NCBI GenBank assembly: GCA_964542585.1
Contig: CAZIUI010000004.1
Coordinates: forward strand, 1 to 64,000
From: CAYYUA01 sp964542585
GTDB taxonomy: Bacteria; Bacteroidota; Bacteroidia; CAILMK01; CAYYUA01
DNA length: 64,000 bases
Direction of reading: 5' to 3'
The notes beneath the pieces are model-generated. The model was not told where the DNA came from. It did no database searches and saw only the letters and a list, made by a program, of their open reading frames with translations. The position numbers and the translations under genes are program-made. Below are positions 44,262 through 53,577 of the stretch, piece by piece (the first letter of the stretch is position 1; each line of letters starts with the position of its first letter).

Positions 44262-45167
44262 TTAAGTAAGGAATTGATCAAAAAAGAAAATGATCAGAAT
44301 CAGGGGCAAATACATAAAAGAACCGAACATCAGTTGTAAGGCAGAACTATTCTTGAGATCATAAAACAACTTAGACGACTGAAAGAAGAATAAACAACTC
44401 AGGATCATGCAACCAATTGCTGCCCAGGATGAGAGGTATCCCAACATTGCCGGCACCAAGGAAATAGGAATAAGTACCAGGGTTAGCATCATGATCTGAA
44501 TGGCTCCAATACGATCTTTATTGGATCCCATGGGTAAAAGTTTAATACCTGCCTTATCGTACTCTTCCTTCATTACCCATGCAATGGCCCAGAAATGGGG
44601 AAACTGCCAAAAAAACTGAATCGTAAATAAGATAACTGCTAATGCTGTTATTTCACCGCTGGCAGCAACAAAACCTGACATTGGAGGTATAGCACCAGCT
44701 ATGGCCCCAACAAAAACAGCAATGGGATTGACTTTTTTAAGGGGAGTGTAGGCAAAGGCATATATCAACAACCCCATTAAGGCAAGCGAAGCGCTTAGTT
44801 GGTTGAGTAACAACCCCATTAAACTCACCCCTGCAATGCCCATGATCAAGGATGCTACTAGAGCCTCCCGTACTTCCATGCGTCCATCAGCAAGGGGCCT
44901 GCTGGCTGTACGGGACATGAGTTTATCGGATTCTTTTTCAAGGATCTGATTGATAGCATTACTGGAACCTACAACCAAAAAGCTACCGATGGTTAAGGCT
45001 ACCAGTTGTGACCATGCTATACCCTGCGTGGAAGCCAGAAGAAAGCCCACTACGGCAGAAAAAACCACAAGCCCCGTTAAACGAAGCTTTACAAGCTGAG
45101 TATAATCCTTTGCTTTAGTTTTAGAAATCCCAAATGTTTTGGTGGGCAGACCCTTATCTGCGATCAT
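44262..45167 (-). CDS. ctaB: Protoheme IX farnesyltransferase
   Basis: 301 residues, UbiA superfamily with eight to nine membrane helices. It turns heme B into heme O for the oxidase. The prenyl-diphosphate/metal motif is NAINQILEKESDKLMSRTASRPLADG. ctaA, which makes heme A from heme O, is not in this cluster. A strong hairpin lies between coxA and this gene. Confidence 0.93.
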   Translation of the reverse strand: MIADKGLPTKTFGISKTKAKDYTQLVKLRLTGLVVFSAVVGFLLASTQGIAWSQLVALTIGSFLVVGSSNAINQILEKESDKLMSRTASRPLADGRMEVREALVASLIMGIAGVSLMGLLLNQLSASLALMGLLIYAFAYTPLKKVNPIAVFVGAIAGAIPPMSGFVAASGEITALAVILFTIQFFWQFPHFWAIAWVMKEEYDKAGIKLLPMGSNKDRIGAIQIMMLTLVLIPISLVPAMLGYLSSWAAIGCMILSCLFFFQSSKLFYDLKNSSALQLMFGSFMYLPLILIIFFFDQFLT

Positions 45168-45189
45168 ACCTTGTCATTGTAGAAAGACG

Positions 45190-45215
45190 GGAAAGCCGTT
45201 ATTTAACGGCTTTCC
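45190..45215 (-). other. Perfect 11-bp hairpin between coxA and ctaB
   Basis: GGAAAGCCGTT (190-200 within the 45 kb line), loop of 4, AACGGCTTTCC: a perfect 11-bp stem with a 4-base loop spanning the coxA stop codon. No clear U tract follows on the minus strand, so it is more likely an mRNA stabiliser, processing site or partial attenuator than a full terminator. It could set a high coxBA to low ctaB ratio. Confidence 0.65.
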
Positions 45216-47104
45216 TCTTCTGTTGGTGTTGTTTCCGGAGCTGCTGATTCTTCTTCATCTTCTCCAATACCCTTTTGATGCTCTAGTGGGCTATAATCCT
45301 CACGGGTATAATCAACACCATTATTGAGATCCTCATCGGTAATAGTTTGAGGTAGAAAATCAGCTTTTACACTTGGATGGCTGTAATCATAGGGCCAGCG
45401 ATTAACAATCGGGATATTTCTCTCCCAGTTCCCATGGCCGGGAACAAGTTTTTCAGTAGTCCATTCCAAAGTATTAGAACCCCATGGATTACGAGTGGAT
45501 TTTTCGCCCCTAAACATACTCATGAAGAAGTTATACAAGAAAAAGCCTTGTGCCAAAAATCCAAGGATTGCAGCAATGGTTATAAAGCTATTCAAATCAA
45601 CCCATTCATTAAAGGCATTAAAACTGGTAAAAGAATAATACCGCCTGGGTACACCGTCTACTCCCATAAAGTGCATGGGAAAGAAAACAAGGTAAACTGA
45701 AGAAAAGGTTAACCAGAAATGAAGGTATCCTAGCTTAGCATTAATGTGCCGCCCGAACATTTTAGGGAACCAGTGATAAACACCAGCAAACATCCCGAAC
45801 ATGGATGCAGCTCCCATCACGATATGAAAGTGAGCAACTACAAAGTAGGTATTGTGAAGCTGGATATCCAGGGTATTGTTACCCAGGAATAATCCCGTTA
45901 AACCACCCGTAATAAAAACCGAAACGAAACCAATACTCCAAAGCATCGCGGGCGTAAAGTTAAGTTTCCCTTTCCATAAGGTGGCTAAATAGTTGAAAAC
46001 TTTTACAGCTGAAGGAATCGCGATTAGCAAGGTAGTAAAAAGGAAAACAGACCCTAAGAATGGGTTCATGCCGGTCGTAAACATGTGGTGACCCCATACT
46101 AGGAAAGAAAGAATGGATATACCGAATAACGAAAGGATCATTGCCCTGTAACCGAAAATAGGCTTTCGGGAATTGGTAGCCAGGACCTCCGAAACGATAC
46201 CCAGGGCTGGTAGTAATACAATATAAACTTCAGGGTGACCTAAAAACCAGAACAAATGCTGCCAAAGCAGAGGGCTTCCTCCTGTTTGATTAACCAGCGG
46301 TTCACCACCAATAAAAATGTTGCTGAGGTAAAAGGAAGTGCCTAAACTACGATCTGAAATCAGTAAAACAGCCGCTGCAAAAAGGACGGGAAAAGTTAAA
46401 AGCCCCAATATAGCTGTGAATAGCAGGGCCCAAATGGTAAGAGGCAGGCGTGACAAAGTCATGCCTTTAGTACGCATGTTTAAGATCGTGCTTATGTAAT
46501 TTAGCCCTGCTAAGGCAATTGCTGCTATAAATATTGCCATTGAGATCAACCACAGCGTCATACCCAAACCTGAGCCTGGCATAGCCTCAGGGAGAGCACT
46601 GAGGGGAGGATAAATTGTCCATCCGCCAGAAGCAGGGCCGGCTGATACGAACATAGAACCAACCATGATAACAGATGAAACAAAGAATAGCCAATAGGAC
46701 AGCATATTAAGAAAAGGCGAGGCCATATCTCTGGCCCCTATTTGCAAGGGGATTAACATATTGCTAAAGGTTCCAGAAAGGCCCCCCGTTAGGACAAAAA
46801 ATATCATAATGGTACCGTGCATGGTAACCATTGCCAGGTAAAAGCCCGGGTCAATGGTTCCGCCTTCAGCCCATTTACCAAGGATACTTTCAAGCCAGGG
46901 AAAAGATTGATCGGGATATCCTAGCTGTAATCTGAATAAGGATGAGAGCAAACCACCGATCAATCCCATTACGATAGCAGTGATCAAGTATTGCTTAGCA
47001 ATCATCTTATGATCGGTACTAAAGATGTACTTGCTTATAAAACTTTCTTTGTGTTCGTGCTCGTGCTCTTCTGCATGGGCATTGGTTACCGCTTCAGCGC
47101 TCAT
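45203..47104 (-). CDS. ctaD: Cytochrome c oxidase subunit I
   Basis: 633 residues with twelve core membrane helices. It is the catalytic subunit that reduces O2 at the heme a3-CuB centre and pumps protons. H290-P-E292-V-Y294 (GHPEVYI) supplies a CuB ligand, the pump glutamate and the crosslinked Tyr; H339-H340 (WGHHMF) are the other CuB ligands. HNTYFVVAHFHIVMG holds the heme ligands. GARDMASPFLN keeps the D-channel aspartate and PSAVKVFNYLATLW the K-channel lysine, so this is a type A1 enzyme. A His/Glu-rich N-terminus and an acidic tail extend the core. It lies 33 bases after coxB. Confidence 0.96.
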   Translation of the reverse strand: MSAEAVTNAHAEEHEHEHKESFISKYIFSTDHKMIAKQYLITAIVMGLIGGLLSSLFRLQLGYPDQSFPWLESILGKWAEGGTIDPGFYLAMVTMHGTIMIFFVLTGGLSGTFSNMLIPLQIGARDMASPFLNMLSYWLFFVSSVIMVGSMFVSAGPASGGWTIYPPLSALPEAMPGSGLGMTLWLISMAIFIAAIALAGLNYISTILNMRTKGMTLSRLPLTIWALLFTAILGLLTFPVLFAAAVLLISDRSLGTSFYLSNIFIGGEPLVNQTGGSPLLWQHLFWFLGHPEVYIVLLPALGIVSEVLATNSRKPIFGYRAMILSLFGISILSFLVWGHHMFTTGMNPFLGSVFLFTTLLIAIPSAVKVFNYLATLWKGKLNFTPAMLWSIGFVSVFITGGLTGLFLGNNTLDIQLHNTYFVVAHFHIVMGAASMFGMFAGVYHWFPKMFGRHINAKLGYLHFWLTFSSVYLVFFPMHFMGVDGVPRRYYSFTSFNAFNEWVDLNSFITIAAILGFLAQGFFLYNFFMSMFRGEKSTRNPWGSNTLEWTTEKLVPGHGNWERNIPIVNRWPYDYSHPSVKADFLPQTITDEDLNNGVDYTREDYSPLEHQKGIGEDEEESAAPETTPTEEESR

Positions 47105-47137
47105 AAAGTCAATAGTTTAATGTTTCTACTACTTTAG

Positions 47138-48631
47138 TTACTTACTTGCAAATTGTTCTAACTTCTCTTGAAAGGTAGATTGCTCCTTTAGCCATTCATC
47201 CATATTTTCTTCTTCCTCTACAACAACATTAGCTTTCATGTTGTAATGCGCTGCCCCACAAACTTGATTACAGGCCAGAACATAGTTAAACTCTTCATTA
47301 TCCACTTGTTCTTTCATTTCACTACTGCTGATGGTGGGAGTAAATTTGAAAGTGTTATTCATACCGGGCTGGGCATACATTTGCACCCTGAAGTGCGGTA
47401 AAAAAACACTGTGGATGACATCTCTTGAGCGGATCTTAAGTTGAACTTGCTTATCTTTTGGTAGGTGGAGTTCACTTGTAACAATATCGTCTTTAGCATT
47501 CGGATCATTGGGATTAAGGCCTAAGGGGTTTTCACCAGGCTTAGTTCGGGTAAAATCATATTCTCCCAATTTACCATCTTCACCGGGATACCGGAATTTC
47601 CAGTTGAACTGGTATCCGTAAACCTCAATTACTTGTGCTGTATCTTTGGGTTCGGAATTAATATTCTGCCAACTTACAAATCCCATAATTATGAGGATTG
47701 CTAGAGAAATAGCGGGAATTGTTGTCCAGAACATCTCTAGTTTATCATTTACGGGATAATACAGCGCTTTTTTATTTGTTCCTTTGTTTCGATACCGGTA
47801 AGAAAAGAAGAATAGAAGAAATTGGGTAACAAGGAACATTATTCCCGTAATGACCAAGGTTACCATGAAAAGTTGATCCATGTTTTCCCCATGAATCGAA
47901 GCAGCTTCGGGTAATAAATACTGCGTGTGAATGTCATACTCCCAGATGATACCTATCAATCCTGCCACAAAGAAAATCCCGAATAAATAGGCGTTAATCT
48001 TATTCCAGTTCACACTTGGGAGCTTTTTATTGATATTAAGGGCTTTCCCAAGTATATTGAGTGAAATGAACAAAAGCACAATCAGAAGGAGTGTACCGAT
48101 AAAAAGAAGGGACTTGAAAAGCCCGTCATTCATAATACTACCATCAGCGTAGATGTTGCTTGGCTGACTTTTTCCGCCTCCTCCGGCTGAAGCCTTCGCT
48201 TGCTGTGCTTTTTTGGTTTCTTGTTTTATATAGGCCAGAACCGATTTAACCTCTTGGTCATTAATCGGCATTGGCGGCATAATAGTTTGATTGTACTCGT
48301 TAAAAATCTTTACAGCATACTCATCCCCGGATTCTATCATTTTTTGAGAATTCTTAATCCAGGGTATTAACCACTCTTGAGATTTACGCTGATTAATGCC
48401 AGCCAGGGCAGGACCAACTAACTTTTGGTTGATTTTGTGACACTGGGTACAGTGCTTTTTGTAGAGCTTTTTGCCTTCAGCTTTGGATACGCCATCACCA
48501 TTAGCGCTTTCAGATTTTTCTGTTTGCTTGGATTCTTTACCATCCTCCTGGGCTGTTACTTTAATAGGGTTACTTACGAGTAGTAAAGCTGAAATAATCA
48601 GTAAAATTAAATCTTTCAATCGTAGTAGCAT
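47138..48631 (-). CDS. ctaC: Cytochrome c oxidase subunit II with fused N-terminal cytochrome c domain
   Basis: 497 residues. A signal peptide (1-27) is followed by a c-type heme domain with C61-T-Q-C64-H65 and a Met ligand near 118-121 (TIMPPMP). A Gly/Ser/Lys linker follows, then two extra membrane spans (about 172-193, 213-231), then the standard subunit II pair (253-277, 303-322) and a cupredoxin domain. The CuA ligands are H407, C454, C458, H462 and M465 (CNQVCGAAHYNM), with Gln in place of the usual Glu between the cysteines. In classical caa3 oxidases the heme domain is at the C-terminus. Here the electron donor is probably docked through the N-terminal domain. First gene of the operon. 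Confidence 0.93.
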   Translation of the reverse strand: MLLRLKDLILLIISALLLVSNPIKVTAQEDGKESKQTEKSESANGDGVSKAEGKKLYKKHCTQCHKINQKLVGPALAGINQRKSQEWLIPWIKNSQKMIESGDEYAVKIFNEYNQTIMPPMPINDQEVKSVLAYIKQETKKAQQAKASAGGGGKSQPSNIYADGSIMNDGLFKSLLFIGTLLLIVLLFISLNILGKALNINKKLPSVNWNKINAYLFGIFFVAGLIGIIWEYDIHTQYLLPEAASIHGENMDQLFMVTLVITGIMFLVTQFLLFFFSYRYRNKGTNKKALYYPVNDKLEMFWTTIPAISLAILIIMGFVSWQNINSEPKDTAQVIEVYGYQFNWKFRYPGEDGKLGEYDFTRTKPGENPLGLNPNDPNAKDDIVTSELHLPKDKQVQLKIRSRDVIHSVFLPHFRVQMYAQPGMNNTFKFTPTISSSEMKEQVDNEEFNYVLACNQVCGAAHYNMKANVVVEEEENMDEWLKEQSTFQEKLEQFASK

Positions 48632-48857
48632 TGTGGTAAAGTCTTTTACAGCGACTAGCTTAAATGTCCTTAACTAAAGCTTGAACTAGTTTTTAAGTAA
48701 ATATTTATGTATACATTCTAATAACCAAGTAAAATAATGCTTTGTTTAAGCTATTTTTCACCTATCATAAATTACTTGCCTTGTAAAAAAGTACGGTTGA
48801 AATGGTTTTTTCCAAACCTTCAACACCTAACAAATATTTTGAAACAATTACCCTGTC

Positions 48858-48893
48858 ATCAATGACATTGATCATATTGAATCTTTACATTTG
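48858..48893 (+). promoter_or_regulatory. Dyad and -7 element upstream of queG
   Basis: ATCAATG-A-CATTGAT (48858-48872) is a perfect 7-bp dyad with a 1-base centre, sitting where a -33 element would be for the -7 box TACATTTG (48886-48893). The queG ATG follows 24 bases later. The dyad could be an operator for queG, or for coxB, which starts 227 bases away on the other strand. The rest of 48632-48917 is AT-rich and shows no gene. Confidence 0.4.
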
Positions 48894-48917
48894 GTGCAAA
48901 ATTAAGCAAAGGCTTGG

Positions 48918-49877
48918 ATGGTTGCTGCCCAAAAACAAAAAACTTACGCCAAGGCTGTTAAGGAGAAAGGAAAAGCCCTTGGTTTTGACGCTATCGGTAT
49001 TGCACAAGCAGGTTTTTTAGAAGAAGAAGCCCCGCTTTTGGAGCAGTGGCTGAATCAGGGCCAGCATGGCAAGATGACCTACATGGAGCGTAATTTTGAC
49101 AAACGACTGGATCCGCGCAAACTAGTGGATAATGCAAAGTCTGTTATTTCCGTTCAGTACAACTATTTTCCGGGAAAGCCGGAACCGCAAACAAGCAACT
49201 ATAAAATTTCAAAGTATGCCTATGGGCGGGATTATCACAAGGTTTTAAAAAAACGGCTTAAGGAATTATTCAACTACATCCAGGATGAAATCGGAACCGT
49301 CAATGGGCGGGTTTTTGTGGATTCAGCTCCTGTAATGGATAAGGCCTGGGCAAAACACAGTGGAACAGGGTGGCAAGGAAAAAATAGCAATGTACTTAAT
49401 AAGCACACGGGATCCTTTTTCTTTCTGGGAGAGCTCATAATAGATTTACCATTGGAACCTGATGCTCCGGCTGCCGACCATTGTGGAAATTGTACCAAAT
49501 GCATTGATGCTTGCCCAACCCAAGCTATAACGCCCTACAAGGTAGACGCCAATAAATGTATCTCCTACTTGACTATTGAGCTGAAGGAGAAGATACCGGA
49601 AGAGTATCATTCAAACATGGAAGGATGGATTTTTGGCTGTGATATCTGCCAGGACGTGTGTCCCTGGAATAAGTTCGCAAAACCGCATCAGGAGCCAGAC
49701 TTTAATCCCCGCGCTCCGATAGTTGACTTTAATGACCGTGATTGGGAGGAGATGACCGAGGAGGTTTTTCAACAACATTTTGAAGGTAGTCCCCTAAACC
49801 GTGCTAAGCTAGAAGGTCTGATGAAAAATATTAAAGCCGCTAAAAAAAGTGTGAAAAAATTAATCTCCCGCTCATAA
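48918..49877 (+). CDS. queG: Epoxyqueuosine reductase
   Basis: 319 residues. A cobalamin-dependent iron-sulfur enzyme that reduces epoxyqueuosine to queuosine in tRNA, the final step of Q synthesis. Two [4Fe-4S] sets are present: CGNCTKCIDACP (around 190) and CDICQDVCPW (around 241). The catalytic Asp lies in FVDSAPVMDKAWAKHSGTGWQGKNS. This shorter form lacks the HEAT-like C-terminal repeats of some homologues. Convergent with the porE-like gene, 3 bases apart. Other queuosine genes are not in the window. Confidence 0.94.
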   Translation: MVAAQKQKTYAKAVKEKGKALGFDAIGIAQAGFLEEEAPLLEQWLNQGQHGKMTYMERNFDKRLDPRKLVDNAKSVISVQYNYFPGKPEPQTSNYKISKYAYGRDYHKVLKKRLKELFNYIQDEIGTVNGRVFVDSAPVMDKAWAKHSGTGWQGKNSNVLNKHTGSFFFLGELIIDLPLEPDAPAADHCGNCTKCIDACPTQAITPYKVDANKCISYLTIELKEKIPEEYHSNMEGWIFGCDICQDVCPWNKFAKPHQEPDFNPRAPIVDFNDRDWEEMTEEVFQQHFEGSPLNRAKLEGLMKNIKAAKKSVKKLISRS

Positions 49878-49880
49878 TAT

Positions 49881-51860
49881 TTAGCGCTTCTTTGTGTTTA
49901 TGATCTTAAAAGTAGTTCGCCGGTTTTTAGCCCGTCCTTCTTTTGACTCATTGGAAGCTATGGGGTTCCGCTGGCCATAACCTTTGTATTTTAACCGATC
50001 TTTATCAATTCCCTCTTTTTTCCATAGATAATTATATACCGCCTTTGCTCGCTTTTGAGAAAGCTCCTTGTTATAGCTTTTACTGCCTTGATTATCCGTA
50101 TGGCCTTGAATTTCAATTTTAGTTGAAGGGTTTTTGCTTAAAAATAGGGCTAGTTCAGTAAGCTCAGCTTTAGAAGTTGATTTGAGGTGATGCTTATCAA
50201 GTTCAAAGAAGATGTTTTTAAGCCGACCCGTCTTGCCTTTTTGAATAGGGTATAAGCCGATGTTCAGGTGGTAAGGCCTGGCTGAATCATAACGTTTAAG
50301 CCTAATGGGTTCCGTATGCAAAAGGTAACCTTTTTTTGTTACGGCTACGGCATAGTTATGATCAGAATGAAGCGGTAGCATAAAGCGCCCGCTACCTTTA
50401 GCTGACTGAGTGCTAACCATCACTTGCCCGGTGCTAAGGTTCCGGATTCGAATATCGGCTTGCAGATTTTGGCGGGTGATCGCATCTTCTACCTTACCAT
50501 TTACATAGGTTACGGCCTTAGCAGCCGCTTTCTCAGGCAGTTTAAAACGGTACAGGTCTAATGCTCCATAACCTTTTTTAGGCTTTTCTGAAGCAAAGTA
50601 AGCTGTACGACCATTACTACTGACAAATAAGCCGATATCATTTCCTTTGGTATTAATCGGGTAGCCAAGGTTTTTAGGCTTTGAGAATTTCCCATTTGGC
50701 TTTTTGGTAGCGTAAAACAGATCAGATTTGCCCATGCCCATGTGACCCGTGGATGAAAAGAACAGGGTTTGATTATCGGCATGAATAAATGGGGATTGTT
50801 CCGTTTTATTGGTATTAATATTCGAGCTTAACCTTTCAGGGCTCCCCCATGATCCATCGTCTTGACGTTTGCTACGGTAAATATTTAGTTCTCGTCCGCC
50901 TTTTCCGCGATCTGAAGCAAAATATAAAGTTTGCCCATTGAAGCTTATCGAGGGCTGCGTTTCTTTAGCAGGCGTATTGATCGGTTGCCCAAGGTTCTGA
51001 GGGCTCTTCCAGCGTCCTTTGGATTTTCTTGCAATGTAAAGGTCGCAGCGACCTCTGGTATCAGGCCATTGGCAGCCGGTAAAGATAATATATCGACCAT
51101 TAGGGCTAACAGTAATGGCTCCCTCATTCCGCTTACTATTAAGGTTACCATTTGGTTTTGCAGATTCAGACCACTCGTTATCCTTTAATTGACTTTGGAA
51201 GATATCCTCGTTAAAAGCAAACTGGCCAAATCTCCCCTGACGCTCTTTCTCAGTTTCCAGCCTTCGGGTAAAATAAAGGGTCTCTCTGTCAGTGGTTAAT
51301 ACAGGCCAGTACTCGCTGTGCTTGCTATTAACGCCCTTGCCAAGGTTTTTAGGATTAAACTCTACAGGGTTTGCTTTTTGCTGCGCACGGAATAAGGCAG
51401 TATCCCTCCGATTCCGAGCTAGTTTGCGGTAGTGGGGTTTGATTTCCTCAAAATTTAAAAACCCTTTAAAACGCTTGTGGGCTTTTTTATACATTCCGTT
51501 CACGTAATAATCGGAAGCGAGGTTGTAATAAGAATTGGGGAAAGCGGGACGTTTTTTGATGAGGGTTTTCAAAACCTTACGCCTTGGTTTGTGATCGTCC
51601 TGGCGAAAATGGATGGTCGCTAAAGTCATGTAGGGCTCAATGTAAGAGGAATCCTGCCTTATAGCCTTTTTTAGGAGCGGAATAGCACTTTCATAGTCCT
51701 TATTATAAAAATATTGCTTGGCAGCATTATGAGTTTCTTGCGCTTCTGGATCTACTTGCTTTTTGCTTTTATCTCCAAACTGAGCCTGCGCGGGAACGGC
51801 TACAATAAGCCCGTAAGCTAAAAGGGCTGCTAATGTTCCAAGGGTTTTGCAAGTGACCAT
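49881..51860 (-). CDS. PorE-like OmpA-family protein (TPR, PD40 propeller, CRD, OmpA)
   Basis: 659 residues with a signal peptide (about 1-27, VPAQAQ). TPR motifs lie at about 40-140. WD40/PD40 propeller repeats cover about 180-440 (VLTTDRETLYFTRR, ITVSPNGRYIIFTG, ISFNGQTLYFASDRG). A carboxypeptidase-regulatory-like domain lies near 460-540, and an OmpA domain near 550-659 has IEIQGHTDNQGS and LSQKRAKAVYNYL, which bind peptidoglycan. This exact order is that of PorE of Porphyromonas gingivalis, a T9SS component. OmpA relatives with other roles share the layout, so I call it PorE-like only. Window neighbours with T9SS tails make the assignment reasonable. Confidence 0.8.
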   Translation of the reverse strand: MVTCKTLGTLAALLAYGLIVAVPAQAQFGDKSKKQVDPEAQETHNAAKQYFYNKDYESAIPLLKKAIRQDSSYIEPYMTLATIHFRQDDHKPRRKVLKTLIKKRPAFPNSYYNLASDYYVNGMYKKAHKRFKGFLNFEEIKPHYRKLARNRRDTALFRAQQKANPVEFNPKNLGKGVNSKHSEYWPVLTTDRETLYFTRRLETEKERQGRFGQFAFNEDIFQSQLKDNEWSESAKPNGNLNSKRNEGAITVSPNGRYIIFTGCQWPDTRGRCDLYIARKSKGRWKSPQNLGQPINTPAKETQPSISFNGQTLYFASDRGKGGRELNIYRSKRQDDGSWGSPERLSSNINTNKTEQSPFIHADNQTLFFSSTGHMGMGKSDLFYATKKPNGKFSKPKNLGYPINTKGNDIGLFVSSNGRTAYFASEKPKKGYGALDLYRFKLPEKAAAKAVTYVNGKVEDAITRQNLQADIRIRNLSTGQVMVSTQSAKGSGRFMLPLHSDHNYAVAVTKKGYLLHTEPIRLKRYDSARPYHLNIGLYPIQKGKTGRLKNIFFELDKHHLKSTSKAELTELALFLSKNPSTKIEIQGHTDNQGSKSYNKELSQKRAKAVYNYLWKKEGIDKDRLKYKGYGQRNPIASNESKEGRAKNRRTTFKIINTKKR

Positions 51861-52169
51861 AAAGCATTTTAACCTTCTTTATTCTCAAAAACTCAATTCT
51901 GACAAGCTAGTATCCAATCAAAACCTTTCAATGTTTAAAGGGTTTTTAACCCTAATTTTTATCACGGCCAAGGGTTCCTCGTTGATTTTCTACCTTTTGG
52001 GTTTAAGGCATTTTGCTTCAATCATTTAGCAGCTTGTATCCCATATCTAAAGAAATATGTTCTAAAAGGAGAATGGTTTAAGTGAGGGCTTACCGATGAT
52101 TTTTAAAGGTTTCAAAAATCCTTAAGGTTGAATCCTAGCGAGGCCTACCTGCCATAAAATTATCAACCT
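51861..52169. other. Intergenic region between the porE-like gene and tyrS
   Basis: 309 bases without a convincing gene. AGGGTT-TTT-AACCCT (51939-51953) forms a perfect 6-bp stem followed on the plus strand by AATTTTT, and on the minus strand it could terminate tyrS. The promoter of the porE-like gene should be here, but I see no good TAnnTTTG match. Confidence 0.4.
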
Positions 52170-53444
52170 TTAGCTGGCTTTTAGAAGATGGTAGCTTTTT
52201 TTTCCAACCTGGATCAGCATGTACCGGTTTTTTAATAGTTCATTCTGATCTAATGTTTCGTGTTGCTCAGGCTTTTTATGCTTATTGATGGTGATAGCTC
52301 CACTTTTTAAGCTTTTTTTAGCTTCACTTCTTGATGACTGAATAGTGGTGTGATAGGTTAAGAGGTCCAGAACCGGAATACCTGTTTCCAGCTCATTTTT
52401 TGAAACCTCAAACTGTGGAACATCAGCCATTGCAGAAAGCAATGTTTCTTCATCCAGTTCCTGCAGTTGCTCTAAAGTGCTTTTACCGAAAAGGATTCTG
52501 GATGCATCTTGAGCCCGTTTTAAGTCTTCCTCGGAGTGTACGAACTTGGTAACCTCTTCGGCTAGCCGCTGTTGTAATAGTCGTTGATGGGGAGCTGTGC
52601 GGTGATCCTCAATGAGCTTTTGAGTTTCGGCCTTATTCAAAAAGGTGAACATCTTTATGAAGCGTTCAGCATCTTCGTCACTGACGTTCAGCCAGAATTG
52701 GTAAAAATCATATGGAGAAGTATGGTAGCTGTCCAGGTAAATATTCCCTTTTTCGCTTTTACCGAATTTGGATCCGTCCGCTTTGGTAACCAATGGCGAA
52801 GTAACTGCATAGGCTTCTTCCTGGCTTAGCCTTCGGATCAACTCTACGCCCGCCGTTAAATTACCCCATTGATCAGATCCTCCCATTTGTACCCGGCAGC
52901 CATATTGCTCAAAAAGCTTGTAAAAGTCGTAAGCCTGCAAGAGTTGGTATGAAAATTCGGTGAACGAAATCCCGGATTCCAGGCGGCTTTTAACGGAGTC
53001 TTTAGCCATCATGTAATTTACCGTTAAATGCTTCCCTACTTCTCTTAAAAAATACAGGATGTTCATATCCTGGTACCACTCGTAATTGTTAACGAACTGA
53101 ATAGCGGGACCATCATAAGAATTAAAAAATGACGCTAGCTGCTGGCGAAATTGGTTGACGTTGTGTTCCAGGGTGTATTGATCCAGCAAGCTGCGCTCAG
53201 CCGATTTACCGGAAGGGTCCCCGATCATACCTGTTGCACCGCCTAACAAGGCTATTGGCTGATGGCCAGCCCTTTGAAAATGCTTCAGAATCAGGATCTG
53301 AATAAGGTTACCGATTCCCAAAGAGGCTGAAGTGGGATCAAATCCAATGTAGCCAACTGCTTGATTTTGTTTTAAATATTGGTCTGTTTCAGGAATGAAA
53401 TCATATAGTAATTCACGCCAGCGTAACTCTTCAATGAAATCCAT
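52170..53444 (-). CDS. tyrS: Tyrosyl-tRNA synthetase with altered HIGH motif
   Basis: 424 residues, normal for bacterial TyrRS. Class I Rossmann core, with the GGATGMIGDPSGKSAER and QAYDFYKLFEQYGC regions and QMGGSDQWGN intact. The KMSKS loop is K226-F-G-K229-S230. The S4-like RNA-binding domain spans about 350-424. The HIGH motif reads G43-I-G-N46: the second His to Asn is a known natural variant, but the first His, equivalent to His45 of the B. stearothermophilus enzyme and involved in binding the ATP gamma-phosphate, is replaced by Gly (codon GGA). T38, which pairs with it functionally, is kept. Only one tyrS is seen in this window. Confidence 0.94.
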   Translation of the reverse strand: MDFIEELRWRELLYDFIPETDQYLKQNQAVGYIGFDPTSASLGIGNLIQILILKHFQRAGHQPIALLGGATGMIGDPSGKSAERSLLDQYTLEHNVNQFRQQLASFFNSYDGPAIQFVNNYEWYQDMNILYFLREVGKHLTVNYMMAKDSVKSRLESGISFTEFSYQLLQAYDFYKLFEQYGCRVQMGGSDQWGNLTAGVELIRRLSQEEAYAVTSPLVTKADGSKFGKSEKGNIYLDSYHTSPYDFYQFWLNVSDEDAERFIKMFTFLNKAETQKLIEDHRTAPHQRLLQQRLAEEVTKFVHSEEDLKRAQDASRILFGKSTLEQLQELDEETLLSAMADVPQFEVSKNELETGIPVLDLLTYHTTIQSSRSEAKKSLKSGAITINKHKKPEQHETLDQNELLKNRYMLIQVGKKSYHLLKAS

Positions 53445-53577
53445 GATGGTGTTAAATCTTTTTTACGAAATTACAAATAAGCCTTTTCTACCTGCTTTTT
53501 TTAGCCCAAAAGTAGGATTTGGAGTATATTGAACCGCTCATCTTCATCCGATTGTTTGGCAAAATGAAATAGGTGAT

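Noticed and set aside
51847..52029. 60-codon plus-strand frame after the porE-like gene
   Set aside because: No start context, no family, and it overlaps a likely promoter and terminator region.
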